Below, one piece after another: positions 1-8,741 of a stretch of DNA of 64,000 nt (position 1 is its first letter; each line of letters begins with the position of its first letter). This DNA is from Alcanivoracaceae bacterium (GTDB lineage Bacteria; Pseudomonadota; Gammaproteobacteria; Pseudomonadales; Alcanivoracaceae). The notes under the pieces were generated by a model. The model was not told the origin of the DNA and did not search any database. It saw only the letters and a list, made by a program, of their open reading frames with translations. The translations under genes and the position numbers were made by a program. Where the stretch lies: NCBI GenBank assembly GCA_029212745.1, contig JARGOL010000002.1:85135-149134 (forward strand), read 5' to 3'.

Positions 1-541
1 GTGGATTCATGTTGTAGAAACCGGTGCCCTGGTCCGGTTCGCGTTTGACCACGCCACTGATGGTCAGGCTGACGCTGCCCACCTTCACTGTGTCGCCACT
101 TTTCAGAGCAAGCCGGTCGAGTACCTGGTCGGCCACCCAGACCTGGCCCGCCTCAGGGCCTGAATTGCGTTTTTCAGCGTCCGCAAAGCGGGACGTCGCC
201 ACATCCACTTCGCCATAAAGCGGCCACGGGTCGGACACCGCCTTGGCGCTGACCAGCAGTACCTGCCCCTTGTCCACCAGCACGGTGGAGAAGGTGGCCT
301 TGATGGCGGTGCGCACGTTTTCCAGCTGCGCCAACTGCCCGGCTTCCGGTGGCCGCGAGCCCTTCAGTACCAGGTCGCCGCCGAGCACCTCGGCGGTACG
401 GCTGGCGAAACGCGCATCCAGTTCCGCGCGCACCAGAATGACCGAGGACAGGGCCACGGAAGCCACCAGCAGGGCCAGGGCCAGAATGCGGAAAGACCCG
501 TCCCGCCAGGGTCGAAAAAGCAGGCGCCGGAGTTCAGTCAT
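1..541 (-). CDS. ybbP: FtsX-like ABC transporter permease, YbbP type (3' part beyond window)
   Basis: The gene starts at the complement of 539-541 and runs leftward off the window, so only about 180 N-terminal residues are visible. There is a short cytoplasmic start, one hydrophobic helix (about residues 17-38, rich in A, L and V) and then a periplasmic region like the MacB_PCD domain of FtsX-like permeases. The start overlaps the 3' end of the upstream ATPase gene by 8 bases, so the two are translationally coupled. In E. coli the ybbA-ybbP pair is divergent from tesA, exactly as here. The substrate is unknown; the family is linked to lipoprotein or envelope export. The symbol rests on this synteny. 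Confidence 0.85.
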   Translation of the reverse strand, partial: MTELRRLLFRPWRDGSFRILALALLVASVALSSVILVRAELDARFASRTAEVLGGDLVLKGSRPPEAGQLAQLENVRTAIKATFSTVLVDKGQVLLVSAKAVSDPWPLYGEVDVATSRFADAEKRNSGPEAGQVWVADQVLDRLALKSGDTVKVGSVSLTISGVVKREPDQGTGFYNMNP

Positions 542-1208
542 GCAGGCGTCCGGCTTCCAGCTGCAGATGGGACTGGCAGCGTTGTGCCAGTGCCGGGTCG
601 TGGGTGACCAGCACCAGGGCGGTGCCGCTGGCACGGTTCAGTTCGAACAGCAGGTCGCTGATGTGGGTGCCGTTGGCGTGGTCGAGGCTGCCGGTGGGTT
701 CATCGGCAAACAGCAGTCGCGGGGCGACGGCAAACGCGCGCGCCAGGGCTACCCGTTGTTGCTCGCCGCCGGACAGCTGGCCGGGGAAATGCGCCATTCG
801 CTCGCCCAGTCCCACCTTGTCGAGCCACTGCGCCGCCTGTTCGCGGGCATCATCGCGCTGTTGCAGCTCCAGCGGCAGGGCCACGTTTTCCAGGGCCGTC
901 AGGTCGCTGATCAGGTGGAACGCCTGGAACACGAAGCCGCACAGCTGTCCGCGGCGCTGGGCGCGGCCGTCCTCATCCAGGGCACTGAAGGGCGCGCCGG
1001 CCAGGCTGATGGTGCCGCCGCTTGGCTGGTCGAGGCCGGCCAGCAGCCCCAGCAGGGTGGACTTGCCGCTGCCGGAGGGGCCGGTAATGGCAAGGGTTTC
1101 ACCCTCTGCTACGGTAAGGCTGATACCGTCCAGCAGAGTCAGCGGACCACCGGGTCCGCTCACGGTATGATGCACGTTTTCTGCGACAAGAATGGGAGTC
1201 TGGTTCAT
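534..1208 (-). CDS. ybbA: ABC transporter ATP-binding protein, YbbA family
   Basis: A 224-residue nucleotide-binding subunit of the LolD/MacB-like class. It has Walker A GPSGSGKS (residues 43-50), a Q-loop near Q95, signature LSGGEQ (145-150), Walker B LLFADE (165-170) and a switch His in LVTHD. It pairs with the FtsX-like permease encoded immediately downstream with an 8-base overlap. The ATG chosen (complement 1206-1208) gives a normal N-terminus. It overlaps the ATG of the divergent tesA in the sequence CATG, and no clear Shine-Dalgarno precedes it on the minus strand, so a slightly later start is possible. It energises the partner permease; substrate unknown. Confidence 0.9.
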   Translation of the reverse strand: MNQTPILVAENVHHTVSGPGGPLTLLDGISLTVAEGETLAITGPSGSGKSTLLGLLAGLDQPSGGTISLAGAPFSALDEDGRAQRRGQLCGFVFQAFHLISDLTALENVALPLELQQRDDAREQAAQWLDKVGLGERMAHFPGQLSGGEQQRVALARAFAVAPRLLFADEPTGSLDHANGTHISDLLFELNRASGTALVLVTHDPALAQRCQSHLQLEAGRLHD

Positions 1209-1857
1209 GCGGTTTCGCTGGCTGGTCGGTTTCCCGGCATTGCTGCTGTCGGCCCTGGTACACGCACAGGGCGTGCTGGTGCTTGGCGACAGTATCAGTG
1301 CCGCGTATGGCATTGACAAGGAACAGGGCTGGGTGGCGCTGCTCCAATCCCGTCTCGATGAGCATTGTTCTGGCGTGGCCGTGAACAATGCGTCGGTCAG
1401 CGGAGAAACCACCGCCGGTGGCCGGGTGCGACTGCCGGCGTTGCTTGAGCAGCACCAGCCGGAACTGCTGATCATTGAACTGGGTGGCAATGATGGCCTG
1501 CGTGGCCTGTCCCCGGTGGCGATGGAAGATAACCTGGTGCAGATGGTGGATGCCGCCCGGGCCGCGAACGTACCGGTGCTGCTGCTGGGCATGTACCTGC
1601 CTGCCAACTACGGCGAGGCGTACCTGAAACTGTTTGCCGATGTGTTCCAGCGTGTGGCGCGGGAGCAGGGTGCGCCACTGGTGCCGTTTTTTCTTGAAGG
1701 TGTGGGTGATACCCCTGCCCTGATGCAGGACGATGGCGTGCACCCGGTGGCCGATGCCCAGCCGATACTGCTGGAAAATGCATGGCCGGCGATCGTGCCG
1801 TTGCTGCCGCCACGCTGTGACGTGCCGGTGCTGGCCAAAAACGGGGAGGCGTCATGA
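1207..1857 (+). CDS. tesA: Periplasmic multifunctional acyl-CoA thioesterase I / lysophospholipase (SGNH hydrolase)
   Basis: A 216-residue GDSL/SGNH hydrolase with an N-terminal signal peptide (hydrophobic run to the VHA-Q site near residue 20). The catalytic Ser is S29 in GDS, block III is GGND, and the Asp-His pair is D176-x-x-H179 (DGVHP). The family hydrolyses acyl-CoA, lysophospholipid and arylesters in the periplasm. I chose the ATG at 1207 because GGGAG lies 8 bases upstream and translation then opens directly into the signal peptide; an in-frame ATG at 1192 is less likely. It is divergent from ybbA, as in E. coli, and ends in a 4-base overlap with the next gene. Confidence 0.92.
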   Translation: MRFRWLVGFPALLLSALVHAQGVLVLGDSISAAYGIDKEQGWVALLQSRLDEHCSGVAVNNASVSGETTAGGRVRLPALLEQHQPELLIIELGGNDGLRGLSPVAMEDNLVQMVDAARAANVPVLLLGMYLPANYGEAYLKLFADVFQRVAREQGAPLVPFFLEGVGDTPALMQDDGVHPVADAQPILLENAWPAIVPLLPPRCDVPVLAKNGEAS

Positions 1858-2471
1858 ATCCGTCGTTATCCACGCCGTGGGAGCCGGTGCTCGAATATTG
1901 GTTTGGCGACAGTCTGTCGCGGGGCTGGCCGGCGCGTTCGCGCAATGGTCTCTGGTTTCGCGCCGATGATACGGTGGACCGTTCCATTGCCGAGCTGTTC
2001 GGCCACCTTGTGGATGCCGCCCTGTTCAGTGAATTGGTGGAGTGGGAGGCGAATCCGCACGGACGTCTTGCCCTCGTGCTGCTGCTGGACCAGTTTCCGC
2101 GCAATATCTATCGCGGCACCGCGCGAGCCTTTGCCGGTGACCATCGAGCAGTGACGCTGGTCAGCGAGGGGCTGGCCCGGGGCATGGACAGGCAGCTGCC
2201 CTGGATCGGCCGGGTATTCTTCTACATGCCGCTGATGCATGCGGAGGACCTGTCATTGCAGGACCGTTGCCTGCGTTGTTTTGAAGGGTTGCGTGCTGAC
2301 ATGCCCGAAGAACTCTCAGGGGAAGTCGAAGGCAACATCGCGTTTGCTCGCGAACACCGGGAACTGATCGCCCGGTTTGGCCGTTTTCCCTATCGCAATG
2401 CCGTGCTGGAACGCGACAGTACCGAAGAAGAACGCCAGTGGCTTGAGCATGGTGCGCGCTACGGCCAGTAG
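1854..2471 (+). CDS. DUF924 family protein
   Basis: 205 residues, overlapping tesA by ATGA (4 bases), so probably cotranslated. The sequence shows the DUF924 pattern: an N-terminal VLEYWFGD, a central LLLDQFPRNIYRG segment and FYMPLMHAEDL, followed by helices ending in GRFPYRN. The family is all-helical and TPR-like, cytosolic, and widespread in Proteobacteria. No enzymatic function is established and none can be read from the sequence. Its position behind tesA is the only functional hint. Confidence 0.85.
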   Translation: MNPSLSTPWEPVLEYWFGDSLSRGWPARSRNGLWFRADDTVDRSIAELFGHLVDAALFSELVEWEANPHGRLALVLLLDQFPRNIYRGTARAFAGDHRAVTLVSEGLARGMDRQLPWIGRVFFYMPLMHAEDLSLQDRCLRCFEGLRADMPEELSGEVEGNIAFAREHRELIARFGRFPYRNAVLERDSTEEERQWLEHGARYGQ

Positions 2472-2474
2472 CGC

Positions 2475-2951
2475 TCAGTCAGCAGCCGGCTTGCGTCGCA
2501 CGTAGAGCGTCTTGGTGACGCGCGCCACGGTTTCCCCGCCGCTGTCCTTTATGTCGATGCACCATTGCGGCAGGTGCTTTTCGCCGTTGGCTGTGGCGTT
2601 GCGGATCGCCTCCAGCGTGTCATCGTCGAGCCGGAATTCAGCGCTTACCGCGCCGGTGCCCGGACGCACAAAGTCGATGTGTGCGCTTTTGTCCCAGACG
2701 ATGTAGTCGTTGCCGAGGCGGCGCATCAGCATGAGCATCATGAACGGGTCTGTCATGCTGTACAGCGACCCGCCGAACTGCGTGCCCACGTAGTTGCGGT
2801 TGTACCAGTGAAGCCCCATGGCCACGCGAATGTGCGAGAAGTCATCGGCGATGTGCTGAACGCGGATGCCGGCACCGAGATAGGGGCTGTACAGATTGAG
2901 GATGCGCTTCAGCGTGCCCGGGCGCCGGGCCAGTCGGGCCAGCGCCCTCAC
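2475..2951 (-). CDS. DUF4442 hotdog-fold thioesterase-like protein
   Basis: About 158 residues starting at a GTG (complement 2949-2951) that overlaps the TGA of the upstream DUF349 gene as GTGA. The longer ATG-started frame would lie inside that gene. A central YVGTQFGGSLYSMTDPFMML stretch and the IDFVRPGTGAVSAEF strand match the DUF4442/YiiD-C hotdog group. Such proteins bind or hydrolyse acyl thioesters, but the substrate is unknown. No transmembrane segment or signal peptide is seen. It forms a coupled two-gene unit with the DUF349 protein. Confidence 0.85.
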   Translation of the reverse strand: MRALARLARRPGTLKRILNLYSPYLGAGIRVQHIADDFSHIRVAMGLHWYNRNYVGTQFGGSLYSMTDPFMMLMLMRRLGNDYIVWDKSAHIDFVRPGTGAVSAEFRLDDDTLEAIRNATANGEKHLPQWCIDIKDSGGETVARVTKTLYVRRKPAAD

Positions 2952-5398
2952 GGTGTCGGCTCCAGGGCGTGCAGGCACTGGCCGATCCGCTGGCGTGTCG
3001 TTGCGTCCACTGCCGGCACGCTCTTGAGCCATTCCCGGATCATGTCCAGACGTTTGCCGGTATCCGGCAGTCCGCCGCCGGTCATGGCGCCGGGCAGTTT
3101 TTCCACCTGCCAGCGCAGCCGGCGGCTGTCCTGGTCAGCGGGGGAGGGGCGTTGGCTGCAAACCTCGAGAGCCACGGCGAGATCCAGCGTCTGTTCGTCC
3201 GGCTCGCCATCGTGAAGTTGCGCCAGCGCTTCCACCAGGCTGTTCCAGTCAGTCCATTGCCGCACCTGGCGACGGTAGCGAGCCACCTGCTGGCGAGCCC
3301 GACTGACGGCGGCCGTGTCGAACGAGGCGTCTTCATCCAGCTGGGCCAGCAGTTGTTCCAGCTGCTCACCCGCTGCGTCTGCCAATGGTGCCTGCAGCAG
3401 CGTATCCAGCTGCCGGAGGAGGTCCTGCTGGCGTGATTCGGCTTCTGCCCGTGCCGCTTTCTGTTCCTCCCGGTGGGCTTGCTGCGCCTGGAAGAACTGG
3501 TCGCAGCACTGGCGGAAGGCCTTGTTCATGCGCCGGTATGCTCCCGGCTGGACCCAGGGCGCCTGGCGCCACTGCTGTTGCAGCTGCTTGAGTGTGCGAG
3601 CGGCGGCGCCGGTGTCTTCACTGTCGCAGGCCGCCCTGGCGGCATCCAGCAGCTGCTGGCGTTGCGCGCTGTTGCGTTCGCTGGCGGCATCGAGGCGCTC
3701 ATCCAGTGCGCTCAGCAGCGCCGAGAAACGCTTGCGACTGCGGCCCTTGTCGTGGGCCGCCGGCTGTAGCGCTTGCCAGTCCCGGGGGGCCTGCTGGCGA
3801 ACGGCCTGGACGGCGGCCCAGTCGGCGTTGTCGTCATCGAGGGTGTCGATATAGCCGGCCAGGGTGTCGCACAGGGCCAGCCGTTCGGCGAGGCGCTGTT
3901 CCCGTTCCCGTTGCTGGCCGGCAAAGTGACTGGCGCAGGGCGCCCAGGCGTGGTCGCCAGCTTCGGAAAAACGCTGCCACAAGTTTTCATCCTGGTCCGG
4001 GTCGGCGCTCATCAACGCTTTCCATTGCTGCTGCAATGCGCCGATGGCACTGGCCTGTTCCTCCGGCGCCAGCGGTGTTTCGGCCAGCTTTTCCATCTGT
4101 TCGCACAGTGCCTGCTTCTTCGGTTCGGCGGCGAAGCGGTGCCAGTCGCGCAATTCCTCAAGCCGGGTCTGGCGTGCGGCCAGACGACCGCTCAGTGCCT
4201 TGTCTGGCGACGGGTTGTGTTGGTGCAACAGGTGCCACAGGCGGTTGGCCCGTTTCAGGTTGCGACCGGACAAGGCGCCGTCCAGCTGACGCAACCACTT
4301 GCCGGTGTCCGGATGGTGCTCGGCTGGCGCCTGTGGTTCGGGTTCAGCTTCGGGTGCTGGCGCTGTTGGTTCGGTGTTCAGGCGCTGTTCCCAGTACTGC
4401 ACCTGGGCGGCAAACGCCTGCGCCAGCGCTGGCGAGGGGCTGACCTGTTCGGCCGCAGTTTCCCAGCGCAGGCGTTGCGTCGAAAGGGCAGCGCGCAGGG
4501 TGCCGTTGCCGTACCAGCTGTCCTGGTTTTCCCGCGCCAGGCTGGTGAGGGTGTCCAGCGCTGCCTGCAGTTCATCCTGTGCCTGCGCCTGAGCCTGTTC
4601 GCGCGCCTGCTGTTCGGCAGCGGCCTGCACGGTGTCATGGCAGCGCGCCAGTGATTGGTCCACCTGTGCGCGGGTGTCATCATCCATGTACGCCGCAAGC
4701 CCATCACGCTGGCGCTGCAGCTGCTCTGTGCGTGCTTTCAGCAGTGGGTCGTCCGGCTGGGAAGCCAGCTGGGCCGCCGCCTGTTGCAGCCGTTCAATGG
4801 CGTCCCGGGTTTCCCGGGCCTCTTGCTCCTCGGCCTGCAGCTGGCGCAGGCGTTCCCGTGCTGCCTGGGTAACCGCCTTGTCGCGCCCCTCGCGTGTCAG
4901 CTGGCGCAGCCGGGTCATGCAGGCCATCCCCTGCGCAGCTGCCTGGCGGACCTCGAGGTGCGCGGCCGACAGCGCCAGCGCCATGCGTGTGTCGTCGTTA
5001 TCCAGTCGCGCCAGTGCTGCCAGCTGGCAGGCGCTGTCGGTGCTGTGCATCGCCACATGGGCCAGCACGTCGGGATTGTCGGTGAGTGACACCAGCCGCA
5101 GACGGTTGGCGGCATCCGGTGCGCCTTCGGCCTGGCCGGCCAGCAGGGCCATGACCTGGCCGGCGGCGGCGTTGCGGACATCAGTGTCGGCGTCGTGGTT
5201 GATCAGGTGATCCAGCAGTGACAGGTCCGTGAGTCGGGCGCTGGCCGCTGCGCGCACGGCAGCACTGGCATCGCCGCGGGCGAGCTGTTCCAGGTGCCGC
5301 AACTGGTCTGCGTCCAGGGGGCTAAGCTCACTGACGCCCTGCAGGCGGATGTCCGGATTCTGGTGTTGCCAGCGTGGCTTGAACAGGCGGGAAAACAT
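2948..5398 (-). CDS. Large DUF349 domain-containing helical protein
   Basis: 816 residues, almost entirely helical and rich in A, Q, L, R and E. The N-terminus (about 1-200) has HEAT-like repeats. The middle has long coiled-coil-prone stretches such as QARE/QAQ runs. The C-terminal two thirds carry DUF349-type repeats with conserved WKA and W-x-RF elements. DUF349 proteins occur singly in many gammaproteobacterial genomes; their role is not established. No membrane segments are visible. The stop codon is fused to the GTG of the downstream DUF4442 gene. Both-strand ORFs here are composition shadows. Confidence 0.88.
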   Translation of the reverse strand: MFSRLFKPRWQHQNPDIRLQGVSELSPLDADQLRHLEQLARGDASAAVRAAASARLTDLSLLDHLINHDADTDVRNAAAGQVMALLAGQAEGAPDAANRLRLVSLTDNPDVLAHVAMHSTDSACQLAALARLDNDDTRMALALSAAHLEVRQAAAQGMACMTRLRQLTREGRDKAVTQAARERLRQLQAEEQEARETRDAIERLQQAAAQLASQPDDPLLKARTEQLQRQRDGLAAYMDDDTRAQVDQSLARCHDTVQAAAEQQAREQAQAQAQDELQAALDTLTSLARENQDSWYGNGTLRAALSTQRLRWETAAEQVSPSPALAQAFAAQVQYWEQRLNTEPTAPAPEAEPEPQAPAEHHPDTGKWLRQLDGALSGRNLKRANRLWHLLHQHNPSPDKALSGRLAARQTRLEELRDWHRFAAEPKKQALCEQMEKLAETPLAPEEQASAIGALQQQWKALMSADPDQDENLWQRFSEAGDHAWAPCASHFAGQQREREQRLAERLALCDTLAGYIDTLDDDNADWAAVQAVRQQAPRDWQALQPAAHDKGRSRKRFSALLSALDERLDAASERNSAQRQQLLDAARAACDSEDTGAAARTLKQLQQQWRQAPWVQPGAYRRMNKAFRQCCDQFFQAQQAHREEQKAARAEAESRQQDLLRQLDTLLQAPLADAAGEQLEQLLAQLDEDASFDTAAVSRARQQVARYRRQVRQWTDWNSLVEALAQLHDGEPDEQTLDLAVALEVCSQRPSPADQDSRRLRWQVEKLPGAMTGGGLPDTGKRLDMIREWLKSVPAVDATTRQRIGQCLHALEPTP

Positions 5399-5479
5399 GC
5401 CGGGCTCGAACCTTCAATTTCTGCGAAGGCTGGCATCATAGCGCAGGAAACCGGTGCGCGCAGTTGCCCGACGCGGGCG

Positions 5480-6436
5480 TCAGTAGCGGTGGCGGTCTGA
5501 CTCGGTGCTGGCCAGCCAGCGCTGCCAGTCGTCGCGCAGGGCGTTGAGGCCGCCGGGCCAGCGCTGGTCGATGAAGCCGGCGCTGTCCATCAGCGGCACG
5601 GGGCTCTTCAGGGTGCGGTCCAGCAGGGCCTTGAGCACGGTGCGACCGGTCTGTGAGTCCATCATGAAATACACCAGCGACCAGCTGCTGGCATAGGACA
5701 GGGTGCTGTCGCCGGCATTGGCGGTATACCAGTCCTGGTGCCCGGCATTGAGGTAACGCAGCAGGTCCGGGGCCGGCTGGCGGTGATAGCTGGCCTGGCG
5801 CAGGGTGCGCAGCCAGTACTGCTGGGCCGGGATTTCGGCGCCCAGACCAAACACGTGCATGGGTTCAAAGTACTCCGCCAGGCCTTCGTTCAGCCAGGTG
5901 GGAATCCAGCGCTTCTGGTCTCCGAAGATGGCATGGCTGCATTCATGGATGATCACCTGCAGCAGTGCATCTTCACGCATGCCCCAGGTGGTGATCTGGT
6001 TGTTCTGGCTGTTATAGAAAGCGGAGGATTCTTTCAGAAGTGGCGCCACCTTGCGCTGGTAGGCCAGGTAGCCAGCTTCCGTACCGTAAATGACGATACG
6101 GAATTCCTTGTCGGTGGCGTGACTGACGCCCAGTGATTGCTCGTAGATGGTGAAGATCTTGCGCACGGAAACCGCGATACGGTCGCGTAATGCATTGGGC
6201 AATCCGTAGTCCACACCCTCGATGACAACATCGAACGGCAGGCTGTTGTCGTACTGGCTGGAAAGGTCGGCGGCCTGTTCCTGTTCGGGCGGTGCGTCAC
6301 CGAAATGCAGGTTGCCGTCAGCGTCGCGCCACTGGTATATCCCGGCAGCAGGGACGCTGGCGCTGGCCAGCAGCAGGCTCAGTCCAGCCGCTGCGAAAGC
6401 AGCTGGTCTTTTTCTGACCAGATGTCGCTTACCCAT
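5480..6436 (-). CDS. Secreted zinc metallopeptidase-like protein (DUF4124 plus gluzincin MA-like domain)
   Basis: 318 residues. An N-terminal signal sequence ends near the SVPAAG site (about residue 31), followed by a short DUF4124 motif (IYQWRDADGNLHFGD, about 33-47). The rest is a gluzincin domain with HECSH (H164, E165, H168) and the third ligand in NEGLAEYFE (E184 or E188). All zinc-binding residues are present, so activity is plausible in the periplasm or outside the cell. The start lies inside the 3' end of the YihG-like gene (58-base overlap), indicating coupling. The substrate is unknown. Confidence 0.85.
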   Translation of the reverse strand: MGKRHLVRKRPAAFAAAGLSLLLASASVPAAGIYQWRDADGNLHFGDAPPEQEQAADLSSQYDNSLPFDVVIEGVDYGLPNALRDRIAVSVRKIFTIYEQSLGVSHATDKEFRIVIYGTEAGYLAYQRKVAPLLKESSAFYNSQNNQITTWGMREDALLQVIIHECSHAIFGDQKRWIPTWLNEGLAEYFEPMHVFGLGAEIPAQQYWLRTLRQASYHRQPAPDLLRYLNAGHQDWYTANAGDSTLSYASSWSLVYFMMDSQTGRTVLKALLDRTLKSPVPLMDSAGFIDQRWPGGLNALRDDWQRWLASTESDRHRY

Positions 6437-7260
6437 GCCTGGAACCGCTCCCGGAACGCTGCGTCGTTTTCATAATCGCCCTCAGACGCCCATTCGGGAA
6501 TGTCGCGCTGATGAACGATCACCTGCACCTCGCGAATGGTACCACCGAGAAAGGCGAACAGTGACGTGTTGGTGCTGCCCGGGTAGACGATGGTCACATC
6601 CACCAGGGTGCGCAGGTGACCGGACATGGCGTTCAGCGTGAAAGCGGCGCCGCCGGATTTTGGCTTGAGCAGGTGGCGGAACGGCGACTGCTGGGCGTCA
6701 TGCTTGGCCTGCGTGAAGCGGGTGCCTTCGAGAAAATTCATCACCGAGGTCGGGAAGTGGGCGAACTTCTCGCAGGCCTTTCGCGTGGTTTCCAGGTCCT
6801 TGCCCTTCAGGGACGGGTTCTTCTCGATTTCCTCGCGGGAGTAGCGCTTCATGAACGGGAAGTCCAGCGCCCACCAGGCCAGCCCCAGCAGCGGCACCTT
6901 GATCAGTTCCTGCTTGAGGAAGAACTTGAGGAACGGTATGTGCCGGTTGAGGCTGGTCTGCAATACCAGGATATCGGCCCAGGACTGGTGGTTGGAAATG
7001 ACGAAGTACCACTGGTCATGGTCCAGGGAATCGATGCCTTCCAGCTTCCAGGTGACGCCGGAAAAGGTATTGATGATCAGGTTGTTGATGGCAATCCAGG
7101 ATTCGGCGATGACGACCAGGCCACGGGAGAGGGCAATACGGACGCCATTGATCGGTAGCACGAACTTGAGAATGGCAAGCAGGTACAGCGGTATTACCAT
7201 CACCAGCGTGTTGAAGAACATGGCGACCAGCGCCAGCCCGGCTCGGGTGCGAGTAAACAT
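6379..7260 (-). CDS. PlsC-family membrane acyltransferase, YihG-like
   Basis: 293 residues with N-terminal membrane helices (about 8-35) and the acyltransferase motifs NHQSWAD (HX4D) and NFLEGTR. Both match the 1-acylglycerol-3-phosphate acyltransferase family, specifically the E. coli YihG subgroup (NHxSWADI). YihG-type enzymes acylate lysophosphatidic acid with a preference for particular chains and sit at the inner membrane. The start is at the ATG complement 7258-7260. Downstream it overlaps the metallopeptidase gene by 58 bases. It is divergent from the CoA-transferase gene across 171 bases, which must hold both promoters. Confidence 0.88.
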   Translation of the reverse strand: MFTRTRAGLALVAMFFNTLVMVIPLYLLAILKFVLPINGVRIALSRGLVVIAESWIAINNLIINTFSGVTWKLEGIDSLDHDQWYFVISNHQSWADILVLQTSLNRHIPFLKFFLKQELIKVPLLGLAWWALDFPFMKRYSREEIEKNPSLKGKDLETTRKACEKFAHFPTSVMNFLEGTRFTQAKHDAQQSPFRHLLKPKSGGAAFTLNAMSGHLRTLVDVTIVYPGSTNTSLFAFLGGTIREVQVIVHQRDIPEWASEGDYENDAAFRERFQAWVSDIWSEKDQLLSQRLD

Positions 7261-7431
7261 GATCGGTCCAGCCCCTGCTGAATACGTAAAGCAGGCATCC
7301 TAGCGCATTAATGAACACTTGTCCTTTAAGGGCAGCCAAAGGCGGTCAATTTTTTGAGCGGCCCCGTCATTGGTTCCCCGCAGGTGCCTGACTAAGCTTG
7401 GCGGGTCCCGTAAACGCCACAGGAGTGACCC

Positions 7432-8613
7432 ATGGCTGGTCCGTTGTCTTCGTTGAAAGTTCTGGATTTCTCGGCCTTGCTGCCGGGCCCGTTCGGCACC
7501 ATGGTGCTGGCCGACCTGGGCGCGGATGTCCTGCGTATCGAGTCGCCGACCCGGCCGGACATGGTGCGCATGCTGCCGCCCATGGATGAAGGGGTGTCTG
7601 CCGTGCATGGCTACCTGAACCGTTCCAAGCGCAGTGTGGCGGTGGACCTGAAAAAGCCTGAAGGGGTGGAGGTTATCAAGCGCCTGGTGAAGGACTACGA
7701 CATTGTCGTGGAGCAGTTCCGTCCCGGCGTCATGGCGCGCCTGGGTGTGGGTTACGAAGACTTGAAGGCGATCAACCCCGGCCTGATCTACTGCTCCATT
7801 ACCGGCTACGGCCAGGACGGCCCATACGCCAGCCGCGCCGGTCATGACATGAACTATCTGTCCATCGCCGGCATGACCGGTTACAACGGCCGACGCAGTT
7901 CCGGCCCGGCGCCCATGGCCTTTCAGGTCGCCGACGTTGCCGGCGGCTCCTGCCATGCGGTGATGGGTATCCTCGCTGCCGTGATTCACCGCCAGCACAC
8001 CGGTGAAGGACAGCAGGTGGATATTTCCATGACCGATGCGGCCTTCAGCATGCACGCACTGACGGCGCCGCCGGCGCTGGTGGGTGGCGAGGACCCGGAG
8101 CTGGAACGGACCCAGCTCAATGGTGGTTCCTTCTATGACTGCTATGAGACCAGTGACGGGCGCTGGTTCTCGGTGGCGGGGCTGGAGCCGCAGTTTTTCA
8201 TGCAATTCTGCACCGCCATCGGCAGGCCGGACCTGGCTGGAAAGGGCCTGGCCATGGCCCCCGATGTCGTGGCCGAGGTCAAGGCGGGTATCAGTGCCGC
8301 CATGAAAGAGAAAACCTTTGCCGAGTGGCAGCAGGTGTTTGCCGAGATCGACTCCTGCACCGAGCCGGTGCTGACTTTCTCCGAGGCCTGTGAGCACCCC
8401 CAGATCCGGGCGCGTCAGATGGTAGTGGATGTGCCGCTGGCGGATGGCAAGACGCAGAAGCAGGTGGCGTCACCGTTCAAGTTTTCCCTGACCCCGCCGT
8501 CGTACCGGTTCACCGGTGGCCAGCTGGGCGCACATACCACCGAGGTGCTCTCCGAGCAGGGCTTTTCCGGCGATGAACTGGAGGCCTTACGCAAGGCGAG
8601 GGCGGTGGTCTAG
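7432..8613 (+). CDS. CaiB/BaiF-type CoA-transferase family III, likely alpha-methylacyl-CoA racemase
   Basis: 393 residues of the CaiB/BaiF fold. The N-terminal VLDFSALLPGPFGTMVLADLGADV element, the GHDMNYL loop and the QVADVAGGS segment are typical of the racemase branch (His and Asp of the proton relay). These enzymes epimerise 2-methylacyl-CoA esters during branched-chain fatty acid degradation, although a true CoA-transferase cannot be excluded from sequence. A clear AGGAG lies 7 bases before the ATG. The gene is monocistronic: an intrinsic terminator follows at 8638-8661. The substrate would fit a hydrocarbon or isoprenoid-degrading lifestyle, which is inference. Confidence 0.88.
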   Translation: MAGPLSSLKVLDFSALLPGPFGTMVLADLGADVLRIESPTRPDMVRMLPPMDEGVSAVHGYLNRSKRSVAVDLKKPEGVEVIKRLVKDYDIVVEQFRPGVMARLGVGYEDLKAINPGLIYCSITGYGQDGPYASRAGHDMNYLSIAGMTGYNGRRSSGPAPMAFQVADVAGGSCHAVMGILAAVIHRQHTGEGQQVDISMTDAAFSMHALTAPPALVGGEDPELERTQLNGGSFYDCYETSDGRWFSVAGLEPQFFMQFCTAIGRPDLAGKGLAMAPDVVAEVKAGISAAMKEKTFAEWQQVFAEIDSCTEPVLTFSEACEHPQIRARQMVVDVPLADGKTQKQVASPFKFSLTPPSYRFTGGQLGAHTTEVLSEQGFSGDELEALRKARAVV

Positions 8614-8637
8614 CGCATCAATGGCAACCAGGCAGAA

Positions 8638-8661
8638 GGGGCGCATGAGCGTCCCTTTTTT
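8638..8661 (+). terminator. Rho-independent terminator after the CoA-transferase gene
   Basis: GGGGCGC and GCGTCCC pair (7 bp with one G-U) around an ATGA loop and are followed directly by six T residues. It lies 25 bases after the stop codon. Confidence 0.8.
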
Positions 8662-8741
8662 GTTCCGTCTTGCTGATGCTTGCGCATCACGGCCATTTGC
8701 TTTCTGCTGGCAGCAATGAAACGAACGCAGACACTCTGATC

